Source: Alphaproteobacteria bacterium (lineage in GTDB: Bacteria; Pseudomonadota; Alphaproteobacteria; JACAEB01). Taken from it: a DNA stretch of 37,899 nucleotides. Where the stretch lies: positions 1 through 37,899 of the forward strand of contig JACAEB010000155.1 in the NCBI GenBank assembly GCA_013389075.1, in the 5' to 3' direction. The translations under genes and the position numbers were made by a program. The notes under the pieces were generated by a model. It saw nothing but the letters and a program-made list of their open reading frames with translations. It was not told where the DNA came from and searched no databases. Shown here in pieces: positions 1 through 7,501 of this stretch; the first letter of the stretch is position 1, and each line of letters begins with the position of its first letter.

Positions 1-602
1 CCCGCACGCAGGGCGGTCTCGAGGCGCTGGACGATGCCATCCGGGCCTCCGGGCGGGGCGGGGCGACACTCGTCCCCGCCGATCTCTCCGACCACGACGC
101 GCTCGACGAGCTCCTTCCCGCCATCGCCGCGCGCTTCGGCCGGCTCGACGGGGCGATCCTCGCCGCCGGCGCCCTCGGCTCCCTCGCCCCCGTCTCCCAC
201 ATCATGACCCAGGAATGGAAGCGCATGTGGGACGTGAACGTCACCGCCAATCTGCGGCTCATCCGGGCGCTCGATCCGCTTCTGCGGGCGACCGGCGGGG
301 GGCACCTCATCGCCGTGTCTGACGGGGCCCTCGGCGAGGTGCCGGCCTATTGGGGCGGCTATCTCGCGACCAAGGCCGCGCTCGAGACGATCGTCACGGC
401 CTATGCGCGCGAGGTGGCGCGGACGGGGCTTGCCGTCACCCTCGTGCGGCCCCCGCCCATGGCGACCGCCCTGCGGCAGGACGCCTTTCCGGCCGAGACC
501 ACGGCCCGCCTTGCGAGACCGGACGCCGTGGCGGCACGCCTTCTGGCGCTCTTCGCGGAGCCACCGCCCGAAGGCCGGCGCCTTCCGGCCGCCCTCGGCT
601 GA
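1..602 (+). CDS. SDR-family oxidoreductase, 5'-truncated by window edge
   Basis: The reading frame is open from base 3 to the TGA at 600-602 (199 residues visible); the start lies outside the window. The visible part has the second half of a Rossmann SDR fold: an LDGAILAAGALG stretch in place of the usual NNAG, an N (DVNVTAN) in helix 4, and the active-site YLATK followed by AALE. Spacing and the WGGY element resemble the YciK branch of SDRs. The residue 13 positions before the catalytic Tyr, normally Ser, is Asp here (VSDG), with a Ser one position earlier. The Rossmann TGxxxGxG motif is upstream of the window, so cofactor preference cannot be read. The substrate is unknown. SDR membership is secure; the specific function is not. 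Confidence 0.85.
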   Translation, partial: RTQGGLEALDDAIRASGRGGATLVPADLSDHDALDELLPAIAARFGRLDGAILAAGALGSLAPVSHIMTQEWKRMWDVNVTANLRLIRALDPLLRATGGGHLIAVSDGALGEVPAYWGGYLATKAALETIVTAYAREVARTGLAVTLVRPPPMATALRQDAFPAETTARLARPDAVAARLLALFAEPPPEGRRLPAALG

Positions 603-678
603 TCTGACCGGTTCCCTTCGACGGCCCGAGCGCTTACGCTCCGTTTGTAGACAATCGACCACGAACGGGGAGGAACCC

Positions 679-1686
679 ATGTCGCCCGCGCCCATCCGCA
701 CCATCGCCGCGCTCGCCGCAGCGGTCTCGGCCCTCCTTGCCATGGCGCCCGCCGCCTCGGCCCTCGAGGGGACCTATACGGAGACGACACTCGAGAGCAC
801 GCTCGTCCCCTCCCCCGTTCCCATCAGCGTCTACACCCCGCCCGGCTATGACCCGGACCGGGCCGAGCCCTATCCGCTCATCATCCAGCTTCACGGCGGC
901 GGCGGCGACAACACGCATATGGAGCGCATGTCGCGCCTCCTCGAGCAGGCGATCGCGGAGGGCCGCGTGCCGCCGGCGGTGTCGGTCATGCCGGCGGCGG
1001 GCCGGACCTTCTACATGGATTTCAAGGACGGCTCGCAGAAATGGGAGAGCTTCGTCACGGAGGATCTGATCGCCCACATGCGCAAGACCTACAACGTCGT
1101 GGAGGGGCGCGAGGGCACGCTGATCACCGGCATCTCCATGGGCGGGATGGGCTCGCTCCGCATGGCCTTCAAGCATCCGGACATCTTCCACGCCGTCGCC
1201 AGCATGGAGCCCGGCATCGAGCCCAATCTCGACTTCGACGAGATCGCGGTCCGCGACCGCTTCTGGCGCTCGGACGAGCTGTTCCGGCAGATCTACGGGG
1301 ACCCGGTGGACGAGGCCTACTGGCAGGCGAACAACCCGGCCAACATCGCCGCGGCAGACCCCGAGCGGCTCGTCGATCTCGCCATCTATCTCGAGGCCGG
1401 CGACCAGGACATGTTCTATCTTCATCACGGGACGGAGTTCGTGCACCGCATCCTGTTCGACGCGGGGCTCAGCCATGAATACCGCCTCGTGCGCGGGGCC
1501 GAGCATGTCGGCCCCTCGATCGGCCCCCGCTTCCTCGACGCCATGAGCTTCTTCGGCCGCGTCCTCGACCCGCCGGTCTGGGTGGACGATCAGGTCCTCC
1601 GCACCCGGCAGTATCTCGACGGGCTCAAGGAACGCGCCGGCATGGAGGTGATCGAGCACGACCCGCGGCGCCTGAGGGCGAACTAG
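679..1686 (+). CDS. Secreted alpha/beta-hydrolase esterase (putative esterase family)
   Basis: 335 residues. The start at 679 is chosen because GGGGAGGAA sits just upstream and the N-terminus (MSPAPIRTIAALAAAVSALL, then APAASA-L) is a clean Sec signal peptide with an AxA cleavage site. An upstream in-frame ATG would add a non-signal extension. The mature part has the esterase D/antigen-85-like layout: oxyanion-hole LHGGGGDN, nucleophile elbow GISMGGMGS with Ser153, and a late His276 in GAEHVG. An acid in the region before it (EAGDQD) would complete the triad. It probably hydrolyses an ester in the periplasm or outside the cell. No operon partner is evident: an SDR ends 76 bases upstream and a VOC gene starts 143 bases downstream. 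The substrate cannot be deduced. Confidence 0.85.
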   Translation: MSPAPIRTIAALAAAVSALLAMAPAASALEGTYTETTLESTLVPSPVPISVYTPPGYDPDRAEPYPLIIQLHGGGGDNTHMERMSRLLEQAIAEGRVPPAVSVMPAAGRTFYMDFKDGSQKWESFVTEDLIAHMRKTYNVVEGREGTLITGISMGGMGSLRMAFKHPDIFHAVASMEPGIEPNLDFDEIAVRDRFWRSDELFRQIYGDPVDEAYWQANNPANIAAADPERLVDLAIYLEAGDQDMFYLHHGTEFVHRILFDAGLSHEYRLVRGAEHVGPSIGPRFLDAMSFFGRVLDPPVWVDDQVLRTRQYLDGLKERAGMEVIEHDPRRLRAN

Positions 1687-1829
1687 TCCGGACGGAGACG
1701 GCCGGCGAGCGGCCCATTGCGCGGGCGGAGGGCGCGGCCCTGGTTTTCCTGGTCCGCGGAAGATGACGGAGTGCGCGCCTGGCGGTCCGGCTAGACCGGC
1801 CACCTGGTGCGACCCGCAGCAAGGATCAG

Positions 1830-2165
1830 ATGATGCTCAAGCCAGGAAAGAACATCGCGATCAAAGTGCCCCTCTACAAATGGAACGAAACGGTAGCCTT
1901 CTATCGCGACCGTGTGGGGCTTGAAGTGGTCAGGGAGCTGCCGGAGAGCACCGCATTCGCATTCGGAAGCATGACCTTGTGGATCGACAGGGTCGAAAGG
2001 CAGAGCCAGACCGATGTCTGGCTGGAACTGATCACGGATGAACCCGACGAAGCGCTGAAGACACTCGGAAGCCCCCGGCGCGACGAGCTGGAACCCCTTG
2101 ACGGTGTGAACGGGCATTGGACGTCCGACCCGGCAGGCGTCGTCCTCCTGCTTTGCAGGGAATAA
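1830..2165 (+). CDS. VOC-superfamily (glyoxalase-like) small protein
   Basis: About 110 residues, one half-unit of the vicinal oxygen chelate fold: KVPLYKWNETVAFYRDRVGLEVV at the N-terminus and a late strand GHWTSDPAGVVLLLC. Two ATGs are adjacent; the one at 1833 lies 7 bases after AAGGA (1821-1825) and is better spaced than the one at 1830. The chain is short, so it probably dimerises to form a site. Candidate metal ligands (an early His and a late Glu) are not in the standard places, so enzymatic activity is doubtful. Codon use differs from the neighbours: AAA, GAA and AAT-type codons are common and the gene is visibly less GC-rich, which may mean recent acquisition. Function unknown. Confidence 0.75.
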   Translation: MMLKPGKNIAIKVPLYKWNETVAFYRDRVGLEVVRELPESTAFAFGSMTLWIDRVERQSQTDVWLELITDEPDEALKTLGSPRRDELEPLDGVNGHWTSDPAGVVLLLCRE

Positions 2166-2194
2166 ATCCGCCGGAAAGCGCCCGCCGGCCGATC

Positions 2195-3583
2195 CTACCC
2201 CTCGTCCGTATACGGGTTCTTCGGCTTGCGCATCACGAAGCGCAGCGGCGTGCCCGGGAAGTCGAAGCTCTCCCGCAGCGCGTTTGAGAGATAGCGCATA
2301 TAGCTCTGCGGGATCGCCTCCGGCCGTGACACGAAGAGCGCGAAGGTGGGCGGTCTCGCCTTGGCCTGGGTGATGTAGCGCAGGCGCACGGGCCGGCCCT
2401 GGGCGGCCGGCGGCTGGTGCGCGGCGACCGTGTCGGCGAGCCAGCGGTTGAGCTGGCCGGTCGAGACGCGGCGGGTCCAGCCCTCATAGGCGCGGGTGAC
2501 GGCCTCCATGAGGCGCGGCAGGCCCGTCCCCGTCGTCGCCGAGACCGGAACGAGCGGCACGCCCTTGATCTGGGGCAGGAGAATGTCGAGCCGCTCGGTC
2601 AGCGCACGGCGCAACCCGTCGCGGTCCTCCACGAGATCCCATTTGTTCAGCGCAAGGACGATTCCCCGCCCCTCATTGGCGACGAGCTCGGCGATCTGCG
2701 CGTCCTGCTTCTCGAGAGCCATGGTGGCATCGAGCACCACGACCACCACCTCGGCGAAGCGGATGACCCGCAGCGTGTCGCCGACGGACATCTTCTCGAG
2801 GGTCTCCGAGATCCGCGCGCGCCGCCTCATCCCGGCCGTGTCGTAGAGCTTGATCGCCCGCCCCTGCCAGCTCCAGTCGACCGAGATGGAATCGCGGGTG
2901 ATGCCCGCCTCGGGGCCGGTGAGGAGGCGTTCCTCGCCCAGAAGCCGGTTGATGAGCGTCGACTTGCCCACATTGGGCCGGCCCACGATGGCAAGGCGGA
3001 GCGGCCGGTCCGGCGCTCCCTCCTCCCCGTCTTCCCCCGCGCCTTCCGCACCGGGCTCGGCGGCGTCGGGATCGTCCGTGGCCGGTGTGAGCGTCTCGGC
3101 GAGGTCGGCGACCGCCTGTGCGAGCTCGTCGAGGCCGAGCCCGTGCTCGGCCGACAGCTCGACGGGCGTGCCGAGCCCGAGGGCGAAGGCCTCGGCGACG
3201 CCCGCCTCGGCCTCGCGCCCCTCGCACTTGTTGGTGACGAGCACGAGCGGGCGGCCCGACCGGCGCAGGATCTCGGCGAAATGCTGGTCATAGGGGGTGA
3301 CGCCGGCGCGGGCATCGATGACGAAGAGCACGATGTCGGCCTCGGCGACCGCGCTCTCGGTCATGGCGCGCATGCGCCCGGCGAGCGATCCCGCCTCGGC
3401 CTCCTCGAGCCCGGCCGTATCGACGAGCCGCACGCGGAGCGATCCGACGCGGCCCTCGGCCTCCCGCCGGTCGCGCGTCACGCCCGGCGTGTCATGGACC
3501 AGCGCGAGGCGCTTGCCGGCGAGCCGGTTGAAGAGCGTGGACTTGCCCACATTCGGGCGTCCGACGATGGCGAGCGTGAGCAT
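2195..3583 (-). CDS. der: Ribosome-assembly GTPase Der (EngA)
   Basis: 462 residues, typical for Der. Two tandem GTPase domains are visible, each with a [10 protein letters not shown]-loop (residues about 8-16 and about 200-208), G2/G3 elements (DTPGVTRD and [13 protein letters not shown] and DTAGM) and NKCE or NKWD in the G4 position. A C-terminal KH-like domain ends in FRKPKNPY-type sequence ([12 protein letters not shown]). The linker between the two G domains is long, acidic and low-complexity (Asp/Glu/Gly/Ala). Der acts in the cytoplasm in maturation of the 50S subunit. It is the last gene of yfgM-bamB-der, 24 bases after bamB; this order is known in enterobacteria and proteobacteria generally. 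It faces the VOC gene, which ends 29 bases away. Confidence 0.98.
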   Translation of the reverse strand: MLTLAIVGRPNVGKSTLFNRLAGKRLALVHDTPGVTRDRREAEGRVGSLRVRLVDTAGLEEAEAGSLAGRMRAMTESAVAEADIVLFVIDARAGVTPYDQHFAEILRRSGRPLVLVTNKCEGREAEAGVAEAFALGLGTPVELSAEHGLGLDELAQAVADLAETLTPATDDPDAAEPGAEGAGEDGEEGAPDRPLRLAIVGRPNVGKSTLINRLLGEERLLTGPEAGITRDSISVDWSWQGRAIKLYDTAGMRRRARISETLEKMSVGDTLRVIRFAEVVVVVLDATMALEKQDAQIAELVANEGRGIVLALNKWDLVEDRDGLRRALTERLDILLPQIKGVPLVPVSATTGTGLPRLMEAVTRAYEGWTRRVSTGQLNRWLADTVAAHQPPAAQGRPVRLRYITQAKARPPTFALFVSRPEAIPQSYMRYLSNALRESFDFPGTPLRFVMRKPKNPYTDEG

Positions 3584-3607
3584 GATGGCCGGGCGCCGCG
3601 CGCCCCC

Positions 3608-4996
3608 TCAGCGATAGGCCTCGAGCGTGCCGTCGTCGAGGAGCAGGAACAGCGTGTCGTTCGCCACGGCGGGGCGGATATAGCTCGGAGCGGAGAGTTC
3701 GATTTCCGAGAGGATGCCGCCATCATTGGGCGAGGCCGCGACGAGGCGCTCGTCCGAGGACGTGAGCCACAGCCTGCCGCCGGCGAGAACCGGCCCCGAC
3801 CAGGCGATGGCGTCCTCCTCGTCGTCCTCGTCCTCCCAGCGGGGGAGCTGGGTGATCCAGCGCACGCGCCCGTCGCGCGCCGAGAGGCAGACGAGCTGGG
3901 CGTCGAGCGTGACGATGTAGAGGAAGTCGCCGGCGACCCAGGGCGTCTCGACCGAGGCGATGTTCCGTGTCCAGACACGCTCGCCGATCCTGAGGTCCAC
4001 CGAGATGAGCCGGCCCGAATGGCTGACGGCATAGACACGGCCGGCGGAGATGACCGGGCTGCCGGCGATGTCGTTGAGCGCGGACATGGCGGTGAGGCGC
4101 CCGGTGCGGGTCAGCGAATCCGTCCAGGCCATGCGGCCATTGTCGGCCCGGAGCGCGGTGAGTTCGCCCGACGAGAAGGGCGCGATGACGATCTCCCCGG
4201 ACACGGCGGGGCTCGAGGAGGCGAGCACACCCGCCGGCTCCTCGATGCCGCGATAGCTCCAGATCAGCGTGCCGTCGGCGGCGTCAAGACCCACGAGGCG
4301 GTTGTCGTAGCTCGTGGCGAAGACCCGTCCGCCCACGGCGGTGGGCGCCGTGCGGAACGGCGTGCCGAGGGTCTTCGTCCAGGCGATGGCGCCGGTCTCC
4401 GCGTCGATGGCGAGCGCGGTGCCGAACCCGGTGACGGCATAAAGACGCCCGTCCATGAAGGCGATCCCGCCCCCGAAGCCCGCTGCCGCGCGTTCATCCT
4501 CGGGCGTGAGCTCCACCTCCCACAGCCGGTCGCCGGTCTCGCTCGAAAAGGCGCGCACGGTGCTTTCCGCATCGAGCACGTAGACGCGCCCGCCCGCGAT
4601 GATGGGCGGGGCCATGATCCGTGTGCGCCGCGTCGAGCCCGCGCCCGCATTGGCGCGCCAGACCCGGCTCAGGGTGTCGCCGAGGGCGATGTGGCGCATG
4701 GCATGATCGGGCGTGCCCCCCGGCTGGCTCCAGGCGGCAAGGGTCGCCGGTGGCGGCAGACGCACCTCGACATCGGCGATGCGGGGGTCCACCTCGAGGC
4801 GCTGCTCGAGCTCGAGGATCGAGATGCGCTGGCCGCCGATGGTGTCCTTCTTCTCGTCGTCCCTGCCACCGAAGATGCCGCTCACGGTCGAGCAGGCGCC
4901 GAGGGCGAGGAGAAGCGGCAGGAAAACGCACCAGCGCGCGCGGAAGGCGCGCGGCGCGCGGACGGTCATGTGGTCTGGACGCATCGCAGGTTCCAT
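3608..4996 (-). CDS. bamB: Outer-membrane assembly lipoprotein BamB (PQQ beta-propeller)
   Basis: 462 residues from the first ATG; ATGs at 4984 and 4969 are alternatives. AAGG about 10 bases upstream favours 4996. The N-terminus is basic, then FLPLLLALGAC gives a lipobox with Cys35, so the protein is a lipoprotein. The rest is made of PQQ-type blades: GGRVYVLDAESTVRAF, GRLYAVTGFGTALAIDAETG, DNRLVGLDAADGTLIW, GRVYAVSHSGRLISVD, DAQLVCLSARDGRVRW. BamB is an accessory subunit of the BAM complex that inserts beta-barrel proteins; it sits on the periplasmic face of the outer membrane. It lies between yfgM (30-base gap) and der (24-base gap) and is very probably co-transcribed with both. Identification rests on propeller repeats, lipobox and operon context together. 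Confidence 0.96.
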   Translation of the reverse strand: MEPAMRPDHMTVRAPRAFRARWCVFLPLLLALGACSTVSGIFGGRDDEKKDTIGGQRISILELEQRLEVDPRIADVEVRLPPPATLAAWSQPGGTPDHAMRHIALGDTLSRVWRANAGAGSTRRTRIMAPPIIAGGRVYVLDAESTVRAFSSETGDRLWEVELTPEDERAAAGFGGGIAFMDGRLYAVTGFGTALAIDAETGAIAWTKTLGTPFRTAPTAVGGRVFATSYDNRLVGLDAADGTLIWSYRGIEEPAGVLASSSPAVSGEIVIAPFSSGELTALRADNGRMAWTDSLTRTGRLTAMSALNDIAGSPVISAGRVYAVSHSGRLISVDLRIGERVWTRNIASVETPWVAGDFLYIVTLDAQLVCLSARDGRVRWITQLPRWEDEDDEEDAIAWSGPVLAGGRLWLTSSDERLVAASPNDGGILSEIELSAPSYIRPAVANDTLFLLLDDGTLEAYR

Positions 4997-5026
4997 TCTG
5001 TTGCCGCCTTGCTGTTGCCGACTTGC

Positions 5027-5752
5027 CTATTCGCCGGTCGAGGCTCCCTCGGCCGCGGGCTCCCCGCTCGTCGCCCCGGGTTCGGAGGCGGCTTCAGGCT
5101 CGAGGGGTCCTTCCTCGGCCACGAGCGCGAGGATCTTGCCCGCCCGCCCGCGCATGTCCTGCGGGGTCTCGGCATCCTCGACGAGAAACTGCGCATTGTC
5201 CCGCGCGGCCGCGTAATCGCCCTCGCGATAGGCCGCGAAGGCGAGAAGCTCGTAGGCGAAATGGCGCAGCGGGTGGTCGCCGAGGAGGGGCGTGAGCCGG
5301 CCGGTCAGATCGTCCATGCTGGAGGTGTCGGCCACCATCATGGCAGCCGAAAGGCGGGCGAGGTCGCGATAGATCGCGGGCAGGCTGCGGTCGGGGCTGA
5401 CGGTGTCGAACGCCGCGAGCGCGCCCTCCGCATTGCCGGCCTCGCGCAGGGCGACGGCGCGCTGCAGCGCCGCGAGCGCGGGATAGCCGCCCGGGCCGCT
5501 GCTCGCGATCTCGCCGAAGGCGCCGATGGCGGCCTCGAGCTGGCCCTCCTCGGCCGTCTCGGCGGCGGCGATGTAGCGGTCGGAGGCCTCGGCCCTCTGC
5601 TTGGCGTCGATGTCGCGCCACAGCAGCACGGCCCCGCACACGAAGACGAACAGGGCGGCGCCGCCGATGACGAACGGACCGTAGCGATGCCAGCTCGCGC
5701 GCAGGCGGTCCTGGGCGAGGGCCTCGTCGACTTCCTGGAAGGCATCGGCCAA
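5027..5752 (-). CDS. yfgM: YfgM-like TPR membrane protein (periplasmic chaperone/translocon partner)
   Basis: 241 residues if translation begins at the TTG at 5752, giving (M)ADAFQEVDEALAQDR, which matches the usual N-terminus of this family. GAGGAG (5761-5766) is 8 bases upstream of that TTG. The GTG at 5761 lies against the same Shine-Dalgarno with no spacing and is unlikely. One N-terminal membrane helix (YGPFVIGGAALFVFVCGAVL) is followed by a TPR-like helical domain and an acidic Glu/Ala/Pro-rich tail. In E. coli YfgM associates with SecYEG and PpiD. It is the first gene of the yfgM-bamB-der operon. Family membership comes from architecture, N-terminal sequence and gene order. Confidence 0.88.
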   Translation of the reverse strand: MADAFQEVDEALAQDRLRASWHRYGPFVIGGAALFVFVCGAVLLWRDIDAKQRAEASDRYIAAAETAEEGQLEAAIGAFGEIASSGPGGYPALAALQRAVALREAGNAEGALAAFDTVSPDRSLPAIYRDLARLSAAMMVADTSSMDDLTGRLTPLLGDHPLRHFAYELLAFAAYREGDYAAARDNAQFLVEDAETPQDMRGRAGKILALVAEEGPLEPEAASEPGATSGEPAAEGASTGE

Positions 5753-5790
5753 GGGGAGCACTCCTCGGGGTTGTCCGGCTCGGAAAGGAG

Positions 5791-5819
5791 TTGATACCGG
5801 CTCGGCCTGACGGTGGCAA
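5791..5819 (-). promoter_or_regulatory. Candidate sigma-70 promoter for yfgM-bamB-der
   Basis: On the minus strand, TTGCCA (5814-5819) and TATCAA (5791-5796) are separated by 17 bases. They match the housekeeping -35 and -10 hexamers at 5 of 6 and 4 of 6 positions. Transcription would start about 30 bases before the yfgM start. Seen by eye only. Confidence 0.45.
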
Positions 5820-5848
5820 CGACGCCGATGGGCGGGGGATGGGGCGGC

Positions 5849-6697
5849 TCAGGCGCGCGGCTTGCGCATGCCGTAGACATTGTCGGGGCCGGGGAAGGCG
5901 CGCGAGCGCACCTCCTCGGCATAGGCGGCGACCGCCGCCTCGATCTCCCCGCCGAGCCGGGCGTACTGCTTGACGAACTTCGGCGGCGAGGGGTTCAGCC
6001 CCAGAAGATCCTCGGTCACGAGGATCTGCCCGTCACAGGCCGGCGAGGCGCCGATGCCGATGGTGGGGATGGCGACGCTGGCGGTGATCCGCGCGGCCAG
6101 CGGTTCGGCCGTGCCCTCCACCACCACGGCGAAGGCCCCGGCGTCGCTTACGGCGCGGGCATCGGCCTCGATGGCGGGCCAGTCGGCCTCGTCGCGGCCC
6201 TGCGTGCGGAAGCCGCCCATCACATTGATCATCTGCGGCGTGAGTCCGATATGGGCCATCACCGGGATGCCCCGCGCGCTGAGATAGGCGATGGTCTCGG
6301 CCATGCGGGCGCCGCCCTCGAGCTTCACCGCCGTGGCGCCGGTCTCGTGGATGACGCGGGCGGCGTTCCGGAAGGCGATGGAGGGGCTTTCCTCATAGGT
6401 GCCGAAGGGCATGTCCACCACCACGAGCGCCCGGTGCGCCCCGCGCATCACGGCCTTGGCGTGGAGGATCATGAGGTCGAGCGAGACGCCGAGCGTCGTC
6501 TCCATCCCGTGCATCACCATGCCGAGCGAATCGCCCACCAGCATGAGGTCGACATGCCGGTCGAGCAGCCGCGCCGTATGGGCGTGGTAGCAGGTCAGGC
6601 AGACGATGGGCGTGCCCCCCTTGCGGGCGCGGATCTCGGGGACCGTGACGCGCTTGACGGGCGGGCCGCCGGCGGGCTCGTGCGGCGTTGTGGACAT
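5849..6697 (-). CDS. panB: 3-methyl-2-oxobutanoate hydroxymethyltransferase (ketopantoate synthesis)
   Basis: 282 residues, slightly longer than the E. coli enzyme because of an N-terminal extension of about 15 residues. A GAGGAGG Shine-Dalgarno lies before the ATG. PanB transfers a hydroxymethyl group from methylenetetrahydrofolate to 2-oxoisovalerate, the first step of pantothenate synthesis. Visible signatures are [29 protein letters not shown] (Mg-binding Asp), [29 protein letters not shown] and [10 protein letters not shown], which holds the conserved Glu. It is a (beta/alpha)8 enzyme of the cytoplasm, usually a decamer. It is divergent from the cytochrome c gene and upstream of yfgM on the same strand. 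coaX, a later step of CoA synthesis, is at the far end of this window but not linked to it. Confidence 0.97.
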   Translation of the reverse strand: MSTTPHEPAGGPPVKRVTVPEIRARKGGTPIVCLTCYHAHTARLLDRHVDLMLVGDSLGMVMHGMETTLGVSLDLMILHAKAVMRGAHRALVVVDMPFGTYEESPSIAFRNAARVIHETGATAVKLEGGARMAETIAYLSARGIPVMAHIGLTPQMINVMGGFRTQGRDEADWPAIEADARAVSDAGAFAVVVEGTAEPLAARITASVAIPTIGIGASPACDGQILVTEDLLGLNPSPPKFVKQYARLGGEIEAAVAAYAEEVRSRAFPGPDNVYGMRKPRA

Positions 6698-6726
6698 GCG
6701 CCTCCTCTACACCGGCCGCCGTCCGC

Positions 6727-6768
6727 TGTCATCCTGCCGCGGCGCGGAGCCGGCGTGCAGGATGGACA
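6727..6768. repeat. Inverted repeat in the panB/cytochrome c divergent gap
   Basis: TGTCATCCTGC (6727-6737) and GCAGGATGGACA (6757-6768) are complementary over 11 bases with one extra G in the right arm. The spacer is 19 bases and GC-rich. It lies 30 bases from both start codons, so it could be an operator or a hairpin in the 5' leader of the cytochrome gene. Confidence 0.5.
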
Positions 6769-6797
6769 GAACCCCTCGCCTTCGCTTCACTAGGCGG

Positions 6798-7433
6798 ATG
6801 CGAAAGCTGAGTCTCATGGCCGTGATCGTGCTTCCGCTCCTTGCCGGGGCGGTTTTCCTGGGGCTTTGGCTGCTGCGGGGCGAACCGGCGCGCGCGCCCG
6901 AAGGGACGCCCCCCGCCTCCGTGGCCGAGGTCACCGGCACCCCCCCGCAGGCCCTGCCCCCGCCCGTCCCCGGCCAGACCGGCCATGCCGGCACACCCCG
7001 GCCCGCGCAGCTCGGCGTTCCCGCCGTGGCGCCCGCCGCCGAGCCCGCGCCGGGCCCGGCTGCCGACGGGGCCGAGGCAAGGCCCGGACCTGCCCCCGAC
7101 CCCCAGCCCGGCGCCTACATCCCCGAACGCGTCGCGGGGGCGCCGCCCGACCCGGTCCGGGGTGCCGAGCTTGCCGGCAGCCTGTGCGCCGGCTGCCATG
7201 CGATCGAATCGGGCGCGCTCGAAAGCCCCGTGCCCGATGCCCCGCCCTTCTGGACCTTCCGCACCCAGTGGCCGCTCGATCATCTGGAGGAAGCGCTGGC
7301 CGAGGGCATCATGGTGTCGAACCCCAATCACCCCATGCCGGTCTTCCAGTTCGAGCCCGCCGACATCGACGACCTCATCGCGTTTCTCGGCACGCTGAAG
7401 GGTCCGGCGCCCGAGACGACGCTCAGCCCCTGA
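6798..7433 (+). CDS. Membrane-anchored mono-heme cytochrome c
   Basis: 211 residues. The start at 6798 is chosen because it leads straight into a signal-anchor (MRKLSLMAVIVLPLLAGAVF). A long Pro/Ala/Gly-rich linker (about residues 35-110) is followed by a compact cytochrome c domain. The heme-attachment motif CAGCH is at residues 130-134 and a likely distal Met sits in HPMPVFQF. The C-terminal helix is DIDDLIAFLGTLKG. The protein should sit on the periplasmic side of the inner membrane as an electron carrier. The copper ATPase gene follows 68 bases downstream on the same strand, but the operator-like palindrome between them suggests a separate promoter. Class I cytochrome c is clear; its redox partner is unknown. 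Confidence 0.9.
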   Translation: MRKLSLMAVIVLPLLAGAVFLGLWLLRGEPARAPEGTPPASVAEVTGTPPQALPPPVPGQTGHAGTPRPAQLGVPAVAPAAEPAPGPAADGAEARPGPAPDPQPGAYIPERVAGAPPDPVRGAELAGSLCAGCHAIESGALESPVPDAPPFWTFRTQWPLDHLEEALAEGIMVSNPNHPMPVFQFEPADIDDLIAFLGTLKGPAPETTLSP

Positions 7434-7473
7434 GCGCCTGGCCCGGCCCGGCTCCCGCCCGCCCCCTTGAATG

Positions 7474-7490
7474 ATACCCCCATGGGGTAT
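7474..7490. promoter_or_regulatory. CsoR/RcnR-type G-tract palindrome (candidate copper operator)
   Basis: ATACCCC (7474-7480) and GGGGTAT (7484-7490) form a perfect 7-base inverted repeat with a 3-base centre. TA-flanked C/G tracts of this shape are the known operator type of the CsoR/RcnR repressor family. The right arm runs into TATACC (7488-7493), a possible -10 element. The ATG of the copper ATPase is only 11 bases after the repeat, with no Shine-Dalgarno between, so the transcript may be leaderless. No csoR-like gene lies in the window. Confidence 0.65.
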
Positions 7491-7501
7491 ACCTCTGCCT
7501 C

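Noticed and set aside
3000-3120. Low-complexity acidic linker in der as a frameshift or insertion
   Set aside because: The frame is continuous and a variable acidic linker between the two G domains is normal in Der.
2417-5794. Plus-strand open frame of 1125 codons
   Set aside because: It is antisense to der, bamB and yfgM, which have clear motifs. The His/Arg/Asp/Gly-rich translation is typical of shadow frames in very GC-rich DNA.
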